DNA from: Aggregatilineales bacterium
GTDB lineage: Bacteria > Chloroflexota > Anaerolineae > Aggregatilineales > Phototrophicaceae
Length of the DNA: 34,238 bases
Assembly: GCA_029975765.1 (NCBI GenBank)
Contig: JARKOK010000111.1
Coordinates: forward strand, 1 to 34,238
Reading direction: 5' to 3'
A program made the translations under genes and the position numbers. Positions 1-7,710 of the stretch are shown in pieces. How positions within the stretch are numbered: the stretch's first letter is position 1; each line of letters opens with the position of its first letter. The notes below the pieces were generated by a model. It did not search any database, was not told the origin of the DNA, and saw only the letters and a list, made by a program, of their open reading frames with translations.

Positions 1-100
1 CCCCTCCCCGAATTCGGGGAGGGGTGTTGTGTCCGGCATTTGCTCCCCTCTCCCCTGAATTCGGGGGAGAGGCGTTGGGGGTGAAGGGGTTTGGAAGTCT
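1..100. repeat. G/C-rich palindromic intergenic element (longer family)
   Basis: Bases 1-24 are a perfect palindrome with 12-base arms (CCCCTCCCCGAA and its complement) centred on GAATTC. Bases 47-72 are a second, nearly perfect one (CCTCTCCCC arms) also centred on GAATTC. The tail GGGGGTGAAGGGG...GGAAGTC resembles pieces of the elements near 10413, 17739 and 26750. It lies upstream of the ABC ATPase gene and may continue beyond the window start. Confidence 0.6.
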
Positions 101-114
101 TAACTTGATGCCTA

Positions 115-144
115 TGGGTAGGTTTCTAAACCCGCCCCTACCCA
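115..144. repeat. Small inverted repeat, degenerate GTAGGGG-type copy
   Basis: TGGGTAGG (115-122) pairs with CCTACCCA (137-144) around a 14-base loop. The ends resemble the GTAGGGG...CCCCTAC family found elsewhere in the window. A further 8-base inverted repeat, TAGAGTCA (161-168) with TGACTCTA (211-218), lies between it and the first gene. Whether either is a regulatory site or repeat debris cannot be told from sequence. Confidence 0.35.
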
Positions 145-282
145 GCCAACCGAGTTAGGGTAGAGTCATTTTTGACTGTGGATGGGAACATTCTGCCGAG
201 AAACAGCAATTGACTCTATAGAGCCTGCCCCGACTCCGGTTACAATACGGTCTTGCAGTATAACGATTGTCAAAGGGTATCC

Positions 283-1062
283 ATGTCAAGTGACGAAAAC
301 GAAAAGGTTCAGGACGCGCCGCTGCTGGCGGTGAACGGTGTCACCTATCGCTATGGCTCGCTCAACGCGCTGACGAACGCCTCATTTACCGCCGAGGCCG
401 GGCAGTTAATCGCCCTGGTCGGGCGCAACGGCGCGGGTAAGTCCACCCTGCTCAAGTGTATCGCCGGCTGGACGCAGCCGACCGACGGCGACATCCAAGT
501 ACACGGCTACCCGGTCGTCAAAAACGAACGCTACGTGCGCGAGCATCTGATTCTCGTGCCGGACACGCCGCCGTTTTATGACGAACTGACCGCCTGGGAA
601 CACATGCAGTTCGTGGCGCAGGCGCACGGCTGGCGCGGCTGGGAGGATGACGCGGAAGATTTGCTCAGCCGCTACGGCCTGCTGGCGAATAAAGAGGCGT
701 TCCCATTCACCTATTCGCGCGGGATGCGTTACAAGCTGGCGCTGTGTATGGCGCTGCTGGTCGAGCCGGAAATGCTGCTGCTGGACGAGCCGCTTGGTCC
801 GCTTGACCCGGTATCCGCCGATGAACTGTGGGTGCAGTTGAACCGCCATCGCAACGACGGCATGACCATCCTTCTGAGCAGCCATCAACTGCCTGCCGAC
901 GCCCATGCCGACCGCTACCTGATTATGGAGCAGGGCGAAATCATCGCCGACGGCTCGCCGGATGACCTGCGCGCGACCTTCAGCCTGAATGGGTCGCTGT
1001 CGCTGGATGATCTGCTGCGGGCGGCGATTCGCGCCCGGCGAGGCGATGCCGCCCATGCGTGA
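283..1062 (+). CDS. ABC transporter ATP-binding protein (EcsA-like)
   Basis: This 259-residue protein is a single nucleotide-binding domain that would energise the membrane protein encoded next. Walker A is GRNGAGKST (residues 47-55), Walker B is MLLLDEP (164-170), and an H-loop SSHQ follows. The signature motif is unusual, YSRGMRYK (about 144-151), instead of LSGGQ; EcsA-type and related export ATPases show a similar SRGM/SKGM form. I start at ATG 283, five bases after AAAGGG (272-277), rather than the upstream in-frame TTG at 253. Its end overlaps the start of the next gene, which implies translational coupling. The substrate is unknown; export or a membrane-maintenance role is inferred from the EcsAB resemblance only. 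Confidence 0.85.
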   Translation: MSSDENEKVQDAPLLAVNGVTYRYGSLNALTNASFTAEAGQLIALVGRNGAGKSTLLKCIAGWTQPTDGDIQVHGYPVVKNERYVREHLILVPDTPPFYDELTAWEHMQFVAQAHGWRGWEDDAEDLLSRYGLLANKEAFPFTYSRGMRYKLALCMALLVEPEMLLLDEPLGPLDPVSADELWVQLNRHRNDGMTILLSSHQLPADAHADRYLIMEQGEIIADGSPDDLRATFSLNGSLSLDDLLRAAIRARRGDAAHA

Positions 1063-2557
1063 TCTCCAGTTGGTCGCCGCGCTGCGCTGGCGGCAGTTCC
1101 GCGAAGATGCCGTCTACTGGCTGCGAACGGTCGGTTACGAACCGGGCAACCACTCGTTTTCACAGCGCATTTACGTGCTGTACCTGCTGCTGATCGGCCT
1201 GTTCTGGGTCGGTTCGATGCTGTCCTGGGGTTACGAACAGGCGACCTTTTTCGGGCGGCAGTTCACGCCGGACACGCTGGCCGGGTGGCTGGCGGCGCTG
1301 CCCTGGGTGGTGCTGGTGATTCAGGTGAGCGCGCTGACCCTGGCGCTGCGCAGCACCCCGCTGAAGCTGTCCTTCCCGGATATTGCTTACGTGGTGGGAT
1401 CGCCGGTGGAACGTTCCGCGCCGGTCATTTTCGGTTTTATCCGGCAGACACTCACCCGCGTCGTGTTTCTGGGCGGGCTGGCGGCGCTGATCGGCGTGCT
1501 GCTGGTGACGCCGGTGGACATCGAAGGGCGCGGGATGGGCAGTCTGCGCGGCTTTGTCGCTGCCGCTGTGCTGGTGGTGCTGACGTGGGCGCTGGCGTGG
1601 CTGCTGGGTGTGCTGCGGCTGATTTTCCCTGGCCTGCGCGAGCAGCGGTATCTGTGGCTGCTGCCGGTGGCGCTGCTGGGGGTGGCCTATGTCGTGCCGG
1701 ACGCGCTGCTGTGGCCGGGGCGCACGCTGCTGCTGGTGATCTACGGCCAGCCGCAGGGCTGGCTGCCGCTGCTGCTGCTGACCGGCGGCGCGCTGGTGGT
1801 GGTGGCGCTGCTGTTCCGCATCAGCGACCGGGTGAACATGATGCACGCCGCCGATGAAAGCATTGTTTACGCCCGTATCAAGGCGCTGGGGCTGATGGCC
1901 TGGCGCGACCCGCGCCTGCAGCTGCGAATTCACGGGCAGACCGCCCGCGCCCGCCGCCGCGCCTGGCTGCGTTTGCCGAATGCTTACGGCTTTAATGGGC
2001 TGGTGGCCCGCGCCGCCCTGAGTTATGTTCGCCACCCGCTGATGCTCATCACCACCGCACTGTGGGGCGCGGCCATGACCTACGTCGCCGTGCTGGTCAT
2101 CACCGAACCGCTGCCGGTACAGTTGTGGATTGGCTGGCTGCTGGTGGCCGGGCTGGTGCCGCCGGTCGGCCTGCTGTATGTGTTCCGCGCCGATCTGGAA
2201 GAACGGTTCCTGCGCCAGTTCGTACTGATGGATCACCTGAGCGTGCTGGCCGCCGACGCGCTGCTGCCGCTGGCGGCGCTGCTGCTGGGCGCGCTGGCGG
2301 CCTGGCTGCTTCAGGGTTTCGCCGCCGAGGTGACACTCATTGGCGTGGCGCTGATCGTGCTGGTATGCCTGCTGCTGACACTGTCCGGCGCGGCGGCGCT
2401 GTCCAACCGGCGGGTGCTGCTGACGCGGGTGCTGATTACGGCTGCCAGCCTTGGCGTGATGGTGCTGGCCGGTATGGGGCTGGGGCCGGTGGCGGCGCTG
2501 GCCGTCGGGGTGGTGATTGCTTTCATCCTCGCGGGTGTGATCATGGGGGAGGGGTGA
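1055..2557 (+). CDS. Polytopic membrane protein, permease partner of the ABC ATPase
   Basis: This protein of about 500 residues is dominated by long Leu/Ala/Val-rich segments, roughly ten to twelve predicted membrane spans by eye, with a charged loop in the middle (around residues 260-320). It overlaps the ATPase stop codon by eight bases, so the pair is almost certainly one two-gene transporter. The start is chosen at ATG 1055, which has AGG at 1041-1043 upstream; an in-frame ATG at 1046 is the alternative. The size and coupling fit EcsB-like or ABC-2-like exporters, but no family motif could be confirmed. The codons are strongly GC-biased (runs of CTG), which produces long antisense open frames that I discount. 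Confidence 0.75.
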   Translation: MRDLQLVAALRWRQFREDAVYWLRTVGYEPGNHSFSQRIYVLYLLLIGLFWVGSMLSWGYEQATFFGRQFTPDTLAGWLAALPWVVLVIQVSALTLALRSTPLKLSFPDIAYVVGSPVERSAPVIFGFIRQTLTRVVFLGGLAALIGVLLVTPVDIEGRGMGSLRGFVAAAVLVVLTWALAWLLGVLRLIFPGLREQRYLWLLPVALLGVAYVVPDALLWPGRTLLLVIYGQPQGWLPLLLLTGGALVVVALLFRISDRVNMMHAADESIVYARIKALGLMAWRDPRLQLRIHGQTARARRRAWLRLPNAYGFNGLVARAALSYVRHPLMLITTALWGAAMTYVAVLVITEPLPVQLWIGWLLVAGLVPPVGLLYVFRADLEERFLRQFVLMDHLSVLAADALLPLAALLLGALAAWLLQGFAAEVTLIGVALIVLVCLLLTLSGAAALSNRRVLLTRVLITAASLGVMVLAGMGLGPVAALAVGVVIAFILAGVIMGEG

Positions 2558-2579
2558 CGCCGACCGCCGGCAATTTGTA

Positions 2580-2642
2580 CTGGAACCTGTTTCCAAAATG
2601 CGCCTCACCGGCTGCGAGAGGAAAGTCCGAAACAGGTTCCAG
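2580..2642. repeat. 14-base perfect inverted repeat after the ABC operon
   Basis: CTGGAACCTGTTTC (2580-2593) pairs perfectly with GAAACAGGTTCCAG (2629-2642) across a 35-base loop that holds AGAGGAAAGTCCG. It starts 23 bases after the permease stop codon, so it could end that transcript, but there is no T-tract. The loop sequence matches a conserved stretch of bacterial RNase P RNA by coincidence or descent; the rest of that RNA is absent. Confidence 0.45.
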
Positions 2643-2802
2643 GCCGCCGGGTGGCTGCTTCTCGAAGAACACCCATTGACAGCGTTCGCGTATCGCCCTC
2701 TCCCGATTTCCCCTCCTTTTTCCCTCCTGTTCGGACGGTGATCCTCGTTCTCAACGGCTGTATCGTACAGCTAACGGTAACGAACAGTAGAGCGAGGGCA
2801 CG

Positions 2803-3042
2803 ATGTTCCACTATACACTGAAGGACATACTGCTCGACGAGCAACACCGCCGCGAGCTGTTACACGACGCTGAACGTGATGGGCTGGCAAAGATCGCCCG
2901 GTCATCCCGCGGCAGCATCGTTCAGCGGGTTCGTTTAGCTGGAGCGGCAGTCATCGCCTTCATCGGTGTGCGGCTGGCAGCCCGCCGCCGACCGGCCTCC
3001 GCCGTCCGACGGGTGCAGTGGGTGCGCCGCCGCGCGCATTAA
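2803..3042 (+). CDS. Small basic protein with one hydrophobic segment
   Basis: The predicted product is 79 residues. An acidic and basic N-terminal half (HRRELLHDAERDGLAKIARS) is followed by a single hydrophobic stretch, AGAAVIAFIGVRLA, at about residues 46-59, and an Arg-rich tail. It starts at ATG 2803 behind AGCGAGGG and is followed by a good terminator, both of which argue for a real gene. The N-terminal pattern recalls short proteins common in Chloroflexota genomes, but I recognise no family. A function cannot be assigned; a tail-anchored membrane protein is one reading. A small inverted repeat GCTGTA/TACAGC (2757-2771) upstream could be an operator. Confidence 0.55.
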   Translation: MFHYTLKDILLDEQHRRELLHDAERDGLAKIARSSRGSIVQRVRLAGAAVIAFIGVRLAARRRPASAVRRVQWVRRRAH

Positions 3043-3065
3043 CCTTACCCGTATGCTTCATGCTG

Positions 3066-3110
3066 GCGCCGGGGTGAACACGCGCACCCCGGCGCATTTT
3101 AATTTTCTTA
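3066..3110 (+). terminator. Rho-independent terminator
   Basis: GCGCCGGGGTG (3066-3076) pairs perfectly with CACCCCGGCGC (3085-3095) over an 8-base loop and is followed by ATTTTAATTTTCTT. It closes the small basic-protein gene. Confidence 0.8.
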
Positions 3111-3154
3111 AACGAATTTTGGGATATTCTGCACAAAATTAACGAAATTTTCAG

Positions 3155-3183
3155 TGTACAAATTGACTAATGTCGGGTATAAT
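3155..3183 (+). promoter_or_regulatory. Candidate sigma-70-type promoter
   Basis: A perfect TATAAT lies at 3178-3183, with TGTACA (3155-3160) 17 bases upstream as a partial -35. The region just before it is locally AT-rich. It would drive the DUF2917-like gene with a leader of about 38 bases. A TTGACT at 3163 is too close to pair with this -10. Confidence 0.5.
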
Positions 3184-3227
3184 ACAGGTATAACGTGAAA
3201 GATTTCACAAGAACTGGAGCTGTCTTC

Positions 3228-3488
3228 ATGGCAACCCTGGCAAGACCGGTACTGACTGAATATGTGCGGACTCCCGTGAATGTGCGTCGGCTGGAAGTCG
3301 GTGACGTTGCTGTTCTGCCGCGTGCCGATCAGGTGCTGCATGTCATTTCGGGGTGCGCGTGGATCACGCTGAATCAGGATGACATCATCGTACAGGGCGG
3401 AGACAAGGTCACGCTGTATCCCGGCAAGTATGCGCCGGTCATCTCCGCAATGGGCAGTCGCCAACTGGTTTACGAAATCATCTCCTAA
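3228..3488 (+). CDS. DUF2917-like small cupin-fold protein
   Basis: This 86-residue product has a central beta-rich pattern (RLEVGDVAVLPRADQVLHVI, then SGCAWITLNQDDIIVQGGDK, then VTLYPGKYAPVI) that fits the DUF2917 family: a GD turn, an SGxxWIT core, then a second GD turn. The family has no known activity. I start at ATG 3228, with GGAG at 3217-3220, instead of an in-frame GTG at 3195. It stands alone between a terminator and the convergent stress-protein gene. Confidence 0.65.
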   Translation: MATLARPVLTEYVRTPVNVRRLEVGDVAVLPRADQVLHVISGCAWITLNQDDIIVQGGDKVTLYPGKYAPVISAMGSRQLVYEIIS

Positions 3489-3503
3489 TCACCTCCCTTC
3501 AAG

Positions 3504-3546
3504 AACAGGGCTGGCGGCACGTTTTTGGGTGCTGTCCAGCCCTGTT
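3504..3546. terminator. Bidirectional terminator-like hairpin
   Basis: AACAGGGCTGG (3504-3514) pairs perfectly with CCAGCCCTGTT (3536-3546). It sits between the convergent stops of the DUF2917-like gene (3488) and the stress-protein gene (3569), where a shared terminator would be expected. T-runs are short on both sides. Confidence 0.6.
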
Positions 3547-3568
3547 TGATTCTGAGGCGGTGACGGAT

Positions 3569-4015
3569 TTAGGGAGTCCATCCCAGATTAGGGTCGGGCG
3601 CGGCATCGGGGACTTCCTGCGGGGTTTCCTGGCGGACGCGGTTCGGCACGACCAGCACCGGACACAGCGTTTGTTCCAGCACTTCGCTGGTGACGCTGCC
3701 ATACAGCAGCTTTTGCAGCCCTGACCGCCCGTGCGTACACATGGCGATCAAGTCCACGCCCAGCTTAATCGCGCGGCTGACGATCACTTCGGCGGCGCTG
3801 CCTTCCTGGATTTCATACTTCACCTGATACCCTTCCAGTCGCAGCCGTCCGGCCACTGGTTCCAGATAATCCATCGCGGTTTTCACATCGGTCTCCGCCG
3901 CGACTACCGTCAGCAGCGTGATCTGCCCATCCGGTCGCAGGATGTGTTTGACCGGATAAATCGCCTGTTCCGCCAGCTTTGAACCATCCAGTGGAATTAA
4001 CACATGGTTGAGCAT
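3569..4015 (-). CDS. Universal stress protein (UspA family)
   Basis: This single-domain UspA protein has 148 residues, the usual length. The N-terminal strand is HVLIPLDGSKLAEQAI. The ATP-binding signature THGRSGLQKLLYGSVTSEVL (about 94-113) carries Gly96, Gly99 and Gly106-Ser107, and CPVLVVP follows as the last strand, so nucleotide binding is likely. A Pro/Glu-rich tail of about 25 residues follows the domain. Such proteins modulate stress survival; no target can be read from context. The start is ATG 4015 with AAGG upstream on the minus strand. Confidence 0.9.
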   Translation of the reverse strand: MLNHVLIPLDGSKLAEQAIYPVKHILRPDGQITLLTVVAAETDVKTAMDYLEPVAGRLRLEGYQVKYEIQEGSAAEVIVSRAIKLGVDLIAMCTHGRSGLQKLLYGSVTSEVLEQTLCPVLVVPNRVRQETPQEVPDAAPDPNLGWTP

Positions 4016-4115
4016 ACATCAACAACCTTGCTGGTAGAAATGAAAGTAGGGGCGGCCTACTGGCCGCCCGCCAGGGAGCGCACACCGTCGCCTTGTTACA
4101 CAACCCCGTCACTCC

Positions 4116-4244
4116 AGCTTGTCGGTGTCTTAAGTACAAGCAAATTAGAAATGTCGGGTGTAGGGGAGGGTCTCAGACCCTCCCCTACTACAGAAAAACA
4201 TCCGACAGAACTTATCTGTTGGTACTTAGCTTGTCGGTGTCTTA
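4116..4244. repeat. Palindromic element flanked by 17-base direct repeats
   Basis: AGCTTGTCGGTGTCTTA occurs at 4116-4132 and again at 4228-4244. Between the copies, outer arms TAAGTAC (4131-4137) and GTACTTA (4222-4228), then TGTCGG (4153-4158) and CCGACA (4202-4207), surround the perfect palindrome at 4160-4188. The arrangement resembles a small non-coding mobile element with target duplication, but no transposase or exact border was found. Confidence 0.5.
4160..4188. repeat. 29-base perfect palindrome, GTAGGGG family, copy A
   Basis: Arms GTAGGGGAGGGTCT and AGACCCTCCCCTAC (14 bases each) flank one central C. An identical 29-base copy occurs at 16568-16596. Confidence 0.85.
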
Positions 4245-4322
4245 GTTACAGTTTAAGCGAAAGCCGGATGCTGCGCTATAATCAGCGAAGTGATTTTGTA
4301 CTAATCAGATACCGAGGAAACC

Positions 4323-5300
4323 ATGAGCCGTAAAGTACGATGGGGTATTATCAGTACCGCCAATATTGGCCGCCACCGTGTCATACCGGCGATTCAACAG
4401 TCGAGCAATGGAACGGTAGTCGCGGTTGGCAGCCGTTCGCTGGACAAAGCGCAGGCTTTCGCCGCCGATCTGACTATCCCGAAAGCCTATGGCAGCTACG
4501 AGGAACTGATCGCTGACCCGGAAGTGGATGCGATTTACAACCCGCTGCCGAACAGCGAACATGCCGAATGGAGTATTCGCTGCGCTGAAGCCGGCAAGCC
4601 GGTGCTGTGCGAAAAACCCTTTGCCAGCGACGCGCCGGAAGCCCAGCGCATGACCGACGCATTCACCTCGCGCGGGGTGCTGTTTGCCGAGGCGTTTATG
4701 TACCGCTTTCACCCCCAGACGGTTAGACTGCGCGAACTGCTGGCCGCCGGGACTGTCGGGCGACTGACGGCGATCAACAGCGCGTTTACATTCAGCATCA
4801 GCAACGAAGCCGATATTCGACTGGACAGGGCGCTGGCCGGCGGCGGGCTGATGGATGTGGGCTGCTACTGCGTGAACATCACCCGTTTGCTGACCGGCCA
4901 GGAACCGGAGCGTGTGCAGGCCGTTGCCCTCTGGGGAGCTGCTTCCGGCGTGGACGAAATGCTGGCGGGAGTCATGGAATTTCCGTCGGGCGTGATCGCG
5001 CATTTTGACTGCGGTTTTCGCGCCTTACGTACCAACTACTGTGATATTCGTGGTACGACCGGGCGCATGTTTGTTGAGCCGGTGTTTAATCTGGAGCCAA
5101 CGCAGGACGGCCTGATCCATATCTGGCGCGGCGACAGCTACGAACAGATTAAAGTACCGGCGGTGAACCAGTACACGCTGATGGTGGAAGATTTTGCCGA
5201 CGCGCTGCTGAACCACCGCCCACCGCGTTATCCGGCACAGGATGGTGTGAACAACATGCGCGCGCTGGATATGCTGTACGCGGCGGCAGGCCGCCCGTAA
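4323..5300 (+). CDS. Gfo/Idh/MocA family NAD(P)-dependent oxidoreductase
   Basis: The 325-residue product has an N-terminal Rossmann half starting RWGIISTANIGRHRV. The family signature CEKPFA, with the substrate-binding lysine, is near residue 99. A C-terminal alpha/beta half contains GGGLMDVGCYCVN, the usual place of the catalytic acid and substrate contacts. These enzymes oxidise or reduce sugars and cyclitols. The GGGLMDVGCY pattern is closest to the dihydrodiol dehydrogenase/NADP xylose dehydrogenase subgroup, but the substrate is not determinable here. It starts at ATG 4323 behind GAGGAAA. It is separate from the apiose cluster and clearly different in sequence from the apiose dehydrogenase at 14605. 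Confidence 0.85.
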   Translation: MSRKVRWGIISTANIGRHRVIPAIQQSSNGTVVAVGSRSLDKAQAFAADLTIPKAYGSYEELIADPEVDAIYNPLPNSEHAEWSIRCAEAGKPVLCEKPFASDAPEAQRMTDAFTSRGVLFAEAFMYRFHPQTVRLRELLAAGTVGRLTAINSAFTFSISNEADIRLDRALAGGGLMDVGCYCVNITRLLTGQEPERVQAVALWGAASGVDEMLAGVMEFPSGVIAHFDCGFRALRTNYCDIRGTTGRMFVEPVFNLEPTQDGLIHIWRGDSYEQIKVPAVNQYTLMVEDFADALLNHRPPRYPAQDGVNNMRALDMLYAAAGRP

Positions 5301-5441
5301 GCGGCGGGATGGACGTAAGTGGCACTCGTCAGGGCGGGGGAGATGCGTGACAATCATCGTGTTTGTGACGGTGGTGGCCGCTGTCTGACCGCGACCAGCC
5401 GCCGCAAGCCTATCGCCAGCCACTGACTGCCAGGATGTATC

Positions 5442-6260
5442 ATGCCGGAAAATGCTATCGCGTTACTACTCGTCGGGTTAATCGCCGGGGTTGCCTCCGG
5501 CATGTTTGGAATCGGCGGTGGGGTTGTCATCGTTCCCGCGCTGGTCATCCTCGGCTTTGAGTTAAAGGAAGCGGTCGGTACGTCGCTTGGCGCGCTGCTG
5601 ATGCCGGTCGGCATTTTCGCCGTGATCGCTTACTATCGCGCGGGTAAACTCAAACTGGGTATCGCTGTGCCGATTGCGGTGGGGCTGATCGGCGGCAGCA
5701 TCGTCGGCGCGCAGATTGTCCGGGGACTGCCAACGGCTACCTTGCAGCAGTTATACGGCATTTTTCTGATCTGGATTGGCTGGCGCTTTGCCGAACCGCG
5801 CAAAATCTGGCGGCAGTGGCGCAGCCAGACGCCCACGCCCCAAACGCCGGACGCCGAAGCGGAAGTGAGCTACTCGTGGTATTTCCTGCTGGGGGTTGGT
5901 CTGGTGGCCGGGGTGCTGGCGGGCATGTTTGGTATCGGCGGCGGCGCGATCATCGTCCCGGCGCTGGTAGCGTTTCTCAGGTTCGATCAGAAGCTGGCGG
6001 TCGGCACGTCGCTGGCGGCGCTGCTGCTGCCCGTGAGTCTGGGCGCGGTCATCACATATTATCAGGATGGTAATCTTGAACCGGCAGCGGCGGTGCTGGT
6101 GGCCGTCGGGCTGCTGGTCGGCGCGCTGGGTGGGGCAAAGATCGCGCTGGGGCTGCCGTCCAAAACCGTCAAGCAGTTATATGGTTTCTTCCTGATCTTC
6201 ATCGGCCTGCGTTTTGTCGGCGCGCTTGATCCCATCATCAACGCGCTGGCCGGAAAATAA
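5442..6260 (+). CDS. TauE/SafE family anion exporter
   Basis: This 272-residue integral membrane protein consists of two homologous halves, each opening with the same motif: LIAGVASGMFGIGGGVVIVP near residues 12-31, then LVAGVLAGMFGIGGGAIIVP. A polar linker (RQWRSQTPTPQTPDAEAEVS) separates the halves. The duplicated GIGGG signature and the seven to eight hydrophobic spans define TauE/SafE (PF01925), a family that exports sulfite, sulfoacetate or similar organosulfur anions. No sulfur genes lie nearby, so the substrate is open. The start ATG 5442 has CAGGA just upstream. Confidence 0.9.
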   Translation: MPENAIALLLVGLIAGVASGMFGIGGGVVIVPALVILGFELKEAVGTSLGALLMPVGIFAVIAYYRAGKLKLGIAVPIAVGLIGGSIVGAQIVRGLPTATLQQLYGIFLIWIGWRFAEPRKIWRQWRSQTPTPQTPDAEAEVSYSWYFLLGVGLVAGVLAGMFGIGGGAIIVPALVAFLRFDQKLAVGTSLAALLLPVSLGAVITYYQDGNLEPAAAVLVAVGLLVGALGGAKIALGLPSKTVKQLYGFFLIFIGLRFVGALDPIINALAGK

Positions 6261-6274
6261 CGACCGCCTTGACC

Positions 6275-6298
6275 GGGGGCGGCGTTCCCGCCGTCCCC
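6275..6298 (+). terminator. Possible terminator hairpin
   Basis: GGGGGCGGCG (6275-6284) pairs with CGCCGTCCCC (6289-6298) with one mismatch and a TTCC loop, 15 bases after the exporter stop. There is no immediate T-run, only TTTTTT at 6321-6326. Confidence 0.4.
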
Positions 6299-6353
6299 GT
6301 ACTTTCCTCCTACCCCGAACTTTTTTCCTACGCAGTTCTGAAACGCGCCTCTG

Positions 6354-6359
6354 TATAAT
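6354..6359 (+). promoter_or_regulatory. Candidate -10 element for the secreted GH99-like gene
   Basis: A perfect TATAAT lies 62 bases before the chosen start codon. No convincing -35 is seen at the expected spacing. Confidence 0.4.
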
Positions 6360-6420
6360 GGCAAACGCAATCGAACGATTGTGCGAATACCTGAGGTCGG
6401 TTTATAAGGAGAAAGTTCAC

Positions 6421-7665
6421 ATGCGAACATCGCTTCGCGTTTTCGTGATGGCGCTGGCCGTGCTGCTGGTCGCGGCGCTGGGGCTGCAAACGCAGCCGGC
6501 GCAGGCCGCCAGCCGGCAGGTCTGGGCGTTCTATTTTGGCTGGTATACGGGCGACACCTGGGGGGATGGCCGCCTGGCCGACCGCCCCGCCAATCCCTAC
6601 GATTCGCGTGACGGCGGCGCGCTGGGGCGGCAGATTGACGAAGCCAAAAGCGCCGGCATTGATGCGTTCATCGTCAGTTGGTTTGGCCCGAAGGGTGACA
6701 ATATCACCAACCAGAACTTTAACGCCCTGCTCGATCAGGCGTCAGCACGTGGATTCGGCATTGGCGCGGCGGTAGACATGCAGGAAGGCGGCTACAACGC
6801 CACGACCGACGAAGTGCTGGAGTCGCTGCGGTATCTCATTCACGACCGTGTTAACCATTCCGGCTATCTGCGCTACGATGGCAAGCCGGTGATCTACTTC
6901 TGGAATCAGGGGCGCTTCTCGGTAAGCGACTGGCGCAGTATCCGTAATCAGGTGGATCCCGACCGCAGCACCATCTGGGTCGCGGAAGGCACAAATACGG
7001 GCGTGCTGTCAGTGTTTGACGGCCTGTACCTGTTTAATACCGCCTGGGCAGCGAACCCCGGCGCGGTGGCCGCGCAGTGGAAACGTAACGTGCAGGCAGC
7101 GGGCGGCTGGTTCTACACACCGACCGTGCTGCCCGGTTGGGACGAATCCCGCATCGCGGGGCGCGCCAATCCCACCAGCCCGCAGGATCGCGGCGGTGCC
7201 AGCTTCCTGACGCGCAGTTGGACGGGCGCGGCCAACAGCGGCGCGAACGCCATCCTGATCGTAAGCTGGAACGAATACTTTGAGAACTCACACATCGAAC
7301 CCAGCCAGAATTTTGGCACGACGGCGCTGGATACGCTGCGCCCGTTGATCGCCGCCTGGGAAAGCGGCCAGGCCGCGCCGGACGTGAGCGCCCCTGTGCC
7401 GTCCACCGGCGAAACGGCGGGCAGTCCGCCCGGCACGCCCACCGGTATCACGCTGACGATCACCAACAACGTGCGCTTCCGTGCCGCGCCGAATACCACC
7501 GCGACGGTTCTGGGCAACCTGCCATATCAGACGGTGGTGGAGGTCGTAGGCCGGTCAGGTGATGGCGCGTGGATTCAGGTGAACTACCAGGGCCAGAGCG
7601 GCTGGGTGTCCGGCCAGTTTGGCCGTCTGAGTGACGACCTGAACAAACTTCCCGTCACCGGATAA
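6421..7665 (+). CDS. Secreted GH99-like glycoside hydrolase with C-terminal SH3b domain
   Basis: The product has 414 residues. An N-terminal signal peptide (MRTSLRVFVMALAVLLVAAL, ending AQAA near residue 30) directs export. The catalytic-type barrel begins VWAFYFGWY and contains DEAKSAGIDAFIVSWFG, YFWNQGRFS and SWNEYFENSHIEPS; the last resembles the NEWxExxxIEP motif of GH99/GH71-like enzymes that act on mannans and related polysaccharides. After a Pro/Thr linker (about 325-350) an SH3b domain (NVRFRAAPNTTATVLGNLP...GWVSGQFG) may bind cell wall or glycan. I chose ATG 6421 behind AAGGAGA, since the upstream frame lacks a signal peptide. The exact glycoside substrate is unknown. Confidence 0.8.
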   Translation: MRTSLRVFVMALAVLLVAALGLQTQPAQAASRQVWAFYFGWYTGDTWGDGRLADRPANPYDSRDGGALGRQIDEAKSAGIDAFIVSWFGPKGDNITNQNFNALLDQASARGFGIGAAVDMQEGGYNATTDEVLESLRYLIHDRVNHSGYLRYDGKPVIYFWNQGRFSVSDWRSIRNQVDPDRSTIWVAEGTNTGVLSVFDGLYLFNTAWAANPGAVAAQWKRNVQAAGGWFYTPTVLPGWDESRIAGRANPTSPQDRGGASFLTRSWTGAANSGANAILIVSWNEYFENSHIEPSQNFGTTALDTLRPLIAAWESGQAAPDVSAPVPSTGETAGSPPGTPTGITLTITNNVRFRAAPNTTATVLGNLPYQTVVEVVGRSGDGAWIQVNYQGQSGWVSGQFGRLSDDLNKLPVTG

Positions 7666-7678
7666 CCCTGACACAAAC

Positions 7679-7703
7679 CAGGGGCACGGCTGCCGTGCCC
7701 CTG
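7679..7703. terminator. Strong hairpin between convergent genes
   Basis: CAGGGGCACGG (7679-7689) pairs perfectly with CCGTGCCCCTG (7693-7703) around CTG. It lies between the stop codons of the GH99-like gene (7665) and the P450 gene (7711) and probably serves both; CTCTTTC follows on the plus strand. Confidence 0.7.
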
Positions 7704-7710
7704 CGCTCTT

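Larger units (their letters stand above)
4016..4322. other. 307-base gap with nested repeats and a promoter-like -10
   Basis: There is no credible gene here. The gap holds a degenerate GGGCGGCC/GGCCGCCC hairpin (about 4050-4070), a 17-base direct repeat (4116-4132 and 4228-4244), a 29-base perfect palindrome (4160-4188), and TATAAT at 4277-4282 without a clear -35, about 40 bases before the oxidoreductase gene. Confidence 0.6.

Noticed and set aside
1160-2608. 482-residue minus-strand open frame
   Set aside because: It is exactly antisense to the ABC membrane protein; its product is an improbable Gln/His/Arg-rich string caused by CTG/GCG codon bias.
2607-2660. RNase P RNA gene, suggested by GAGGAAAGTCCG
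   Set aside because: Only this one conserved strand is present; the matching downstream core motifs and the expected length of 350-400 bases are missing.
3163-3183. TTGACT plus TATAAT as a full promoter
   Set aside because: The two hexamers are only nine bases apart; a 17-base spacing to TGTACA was preferred.
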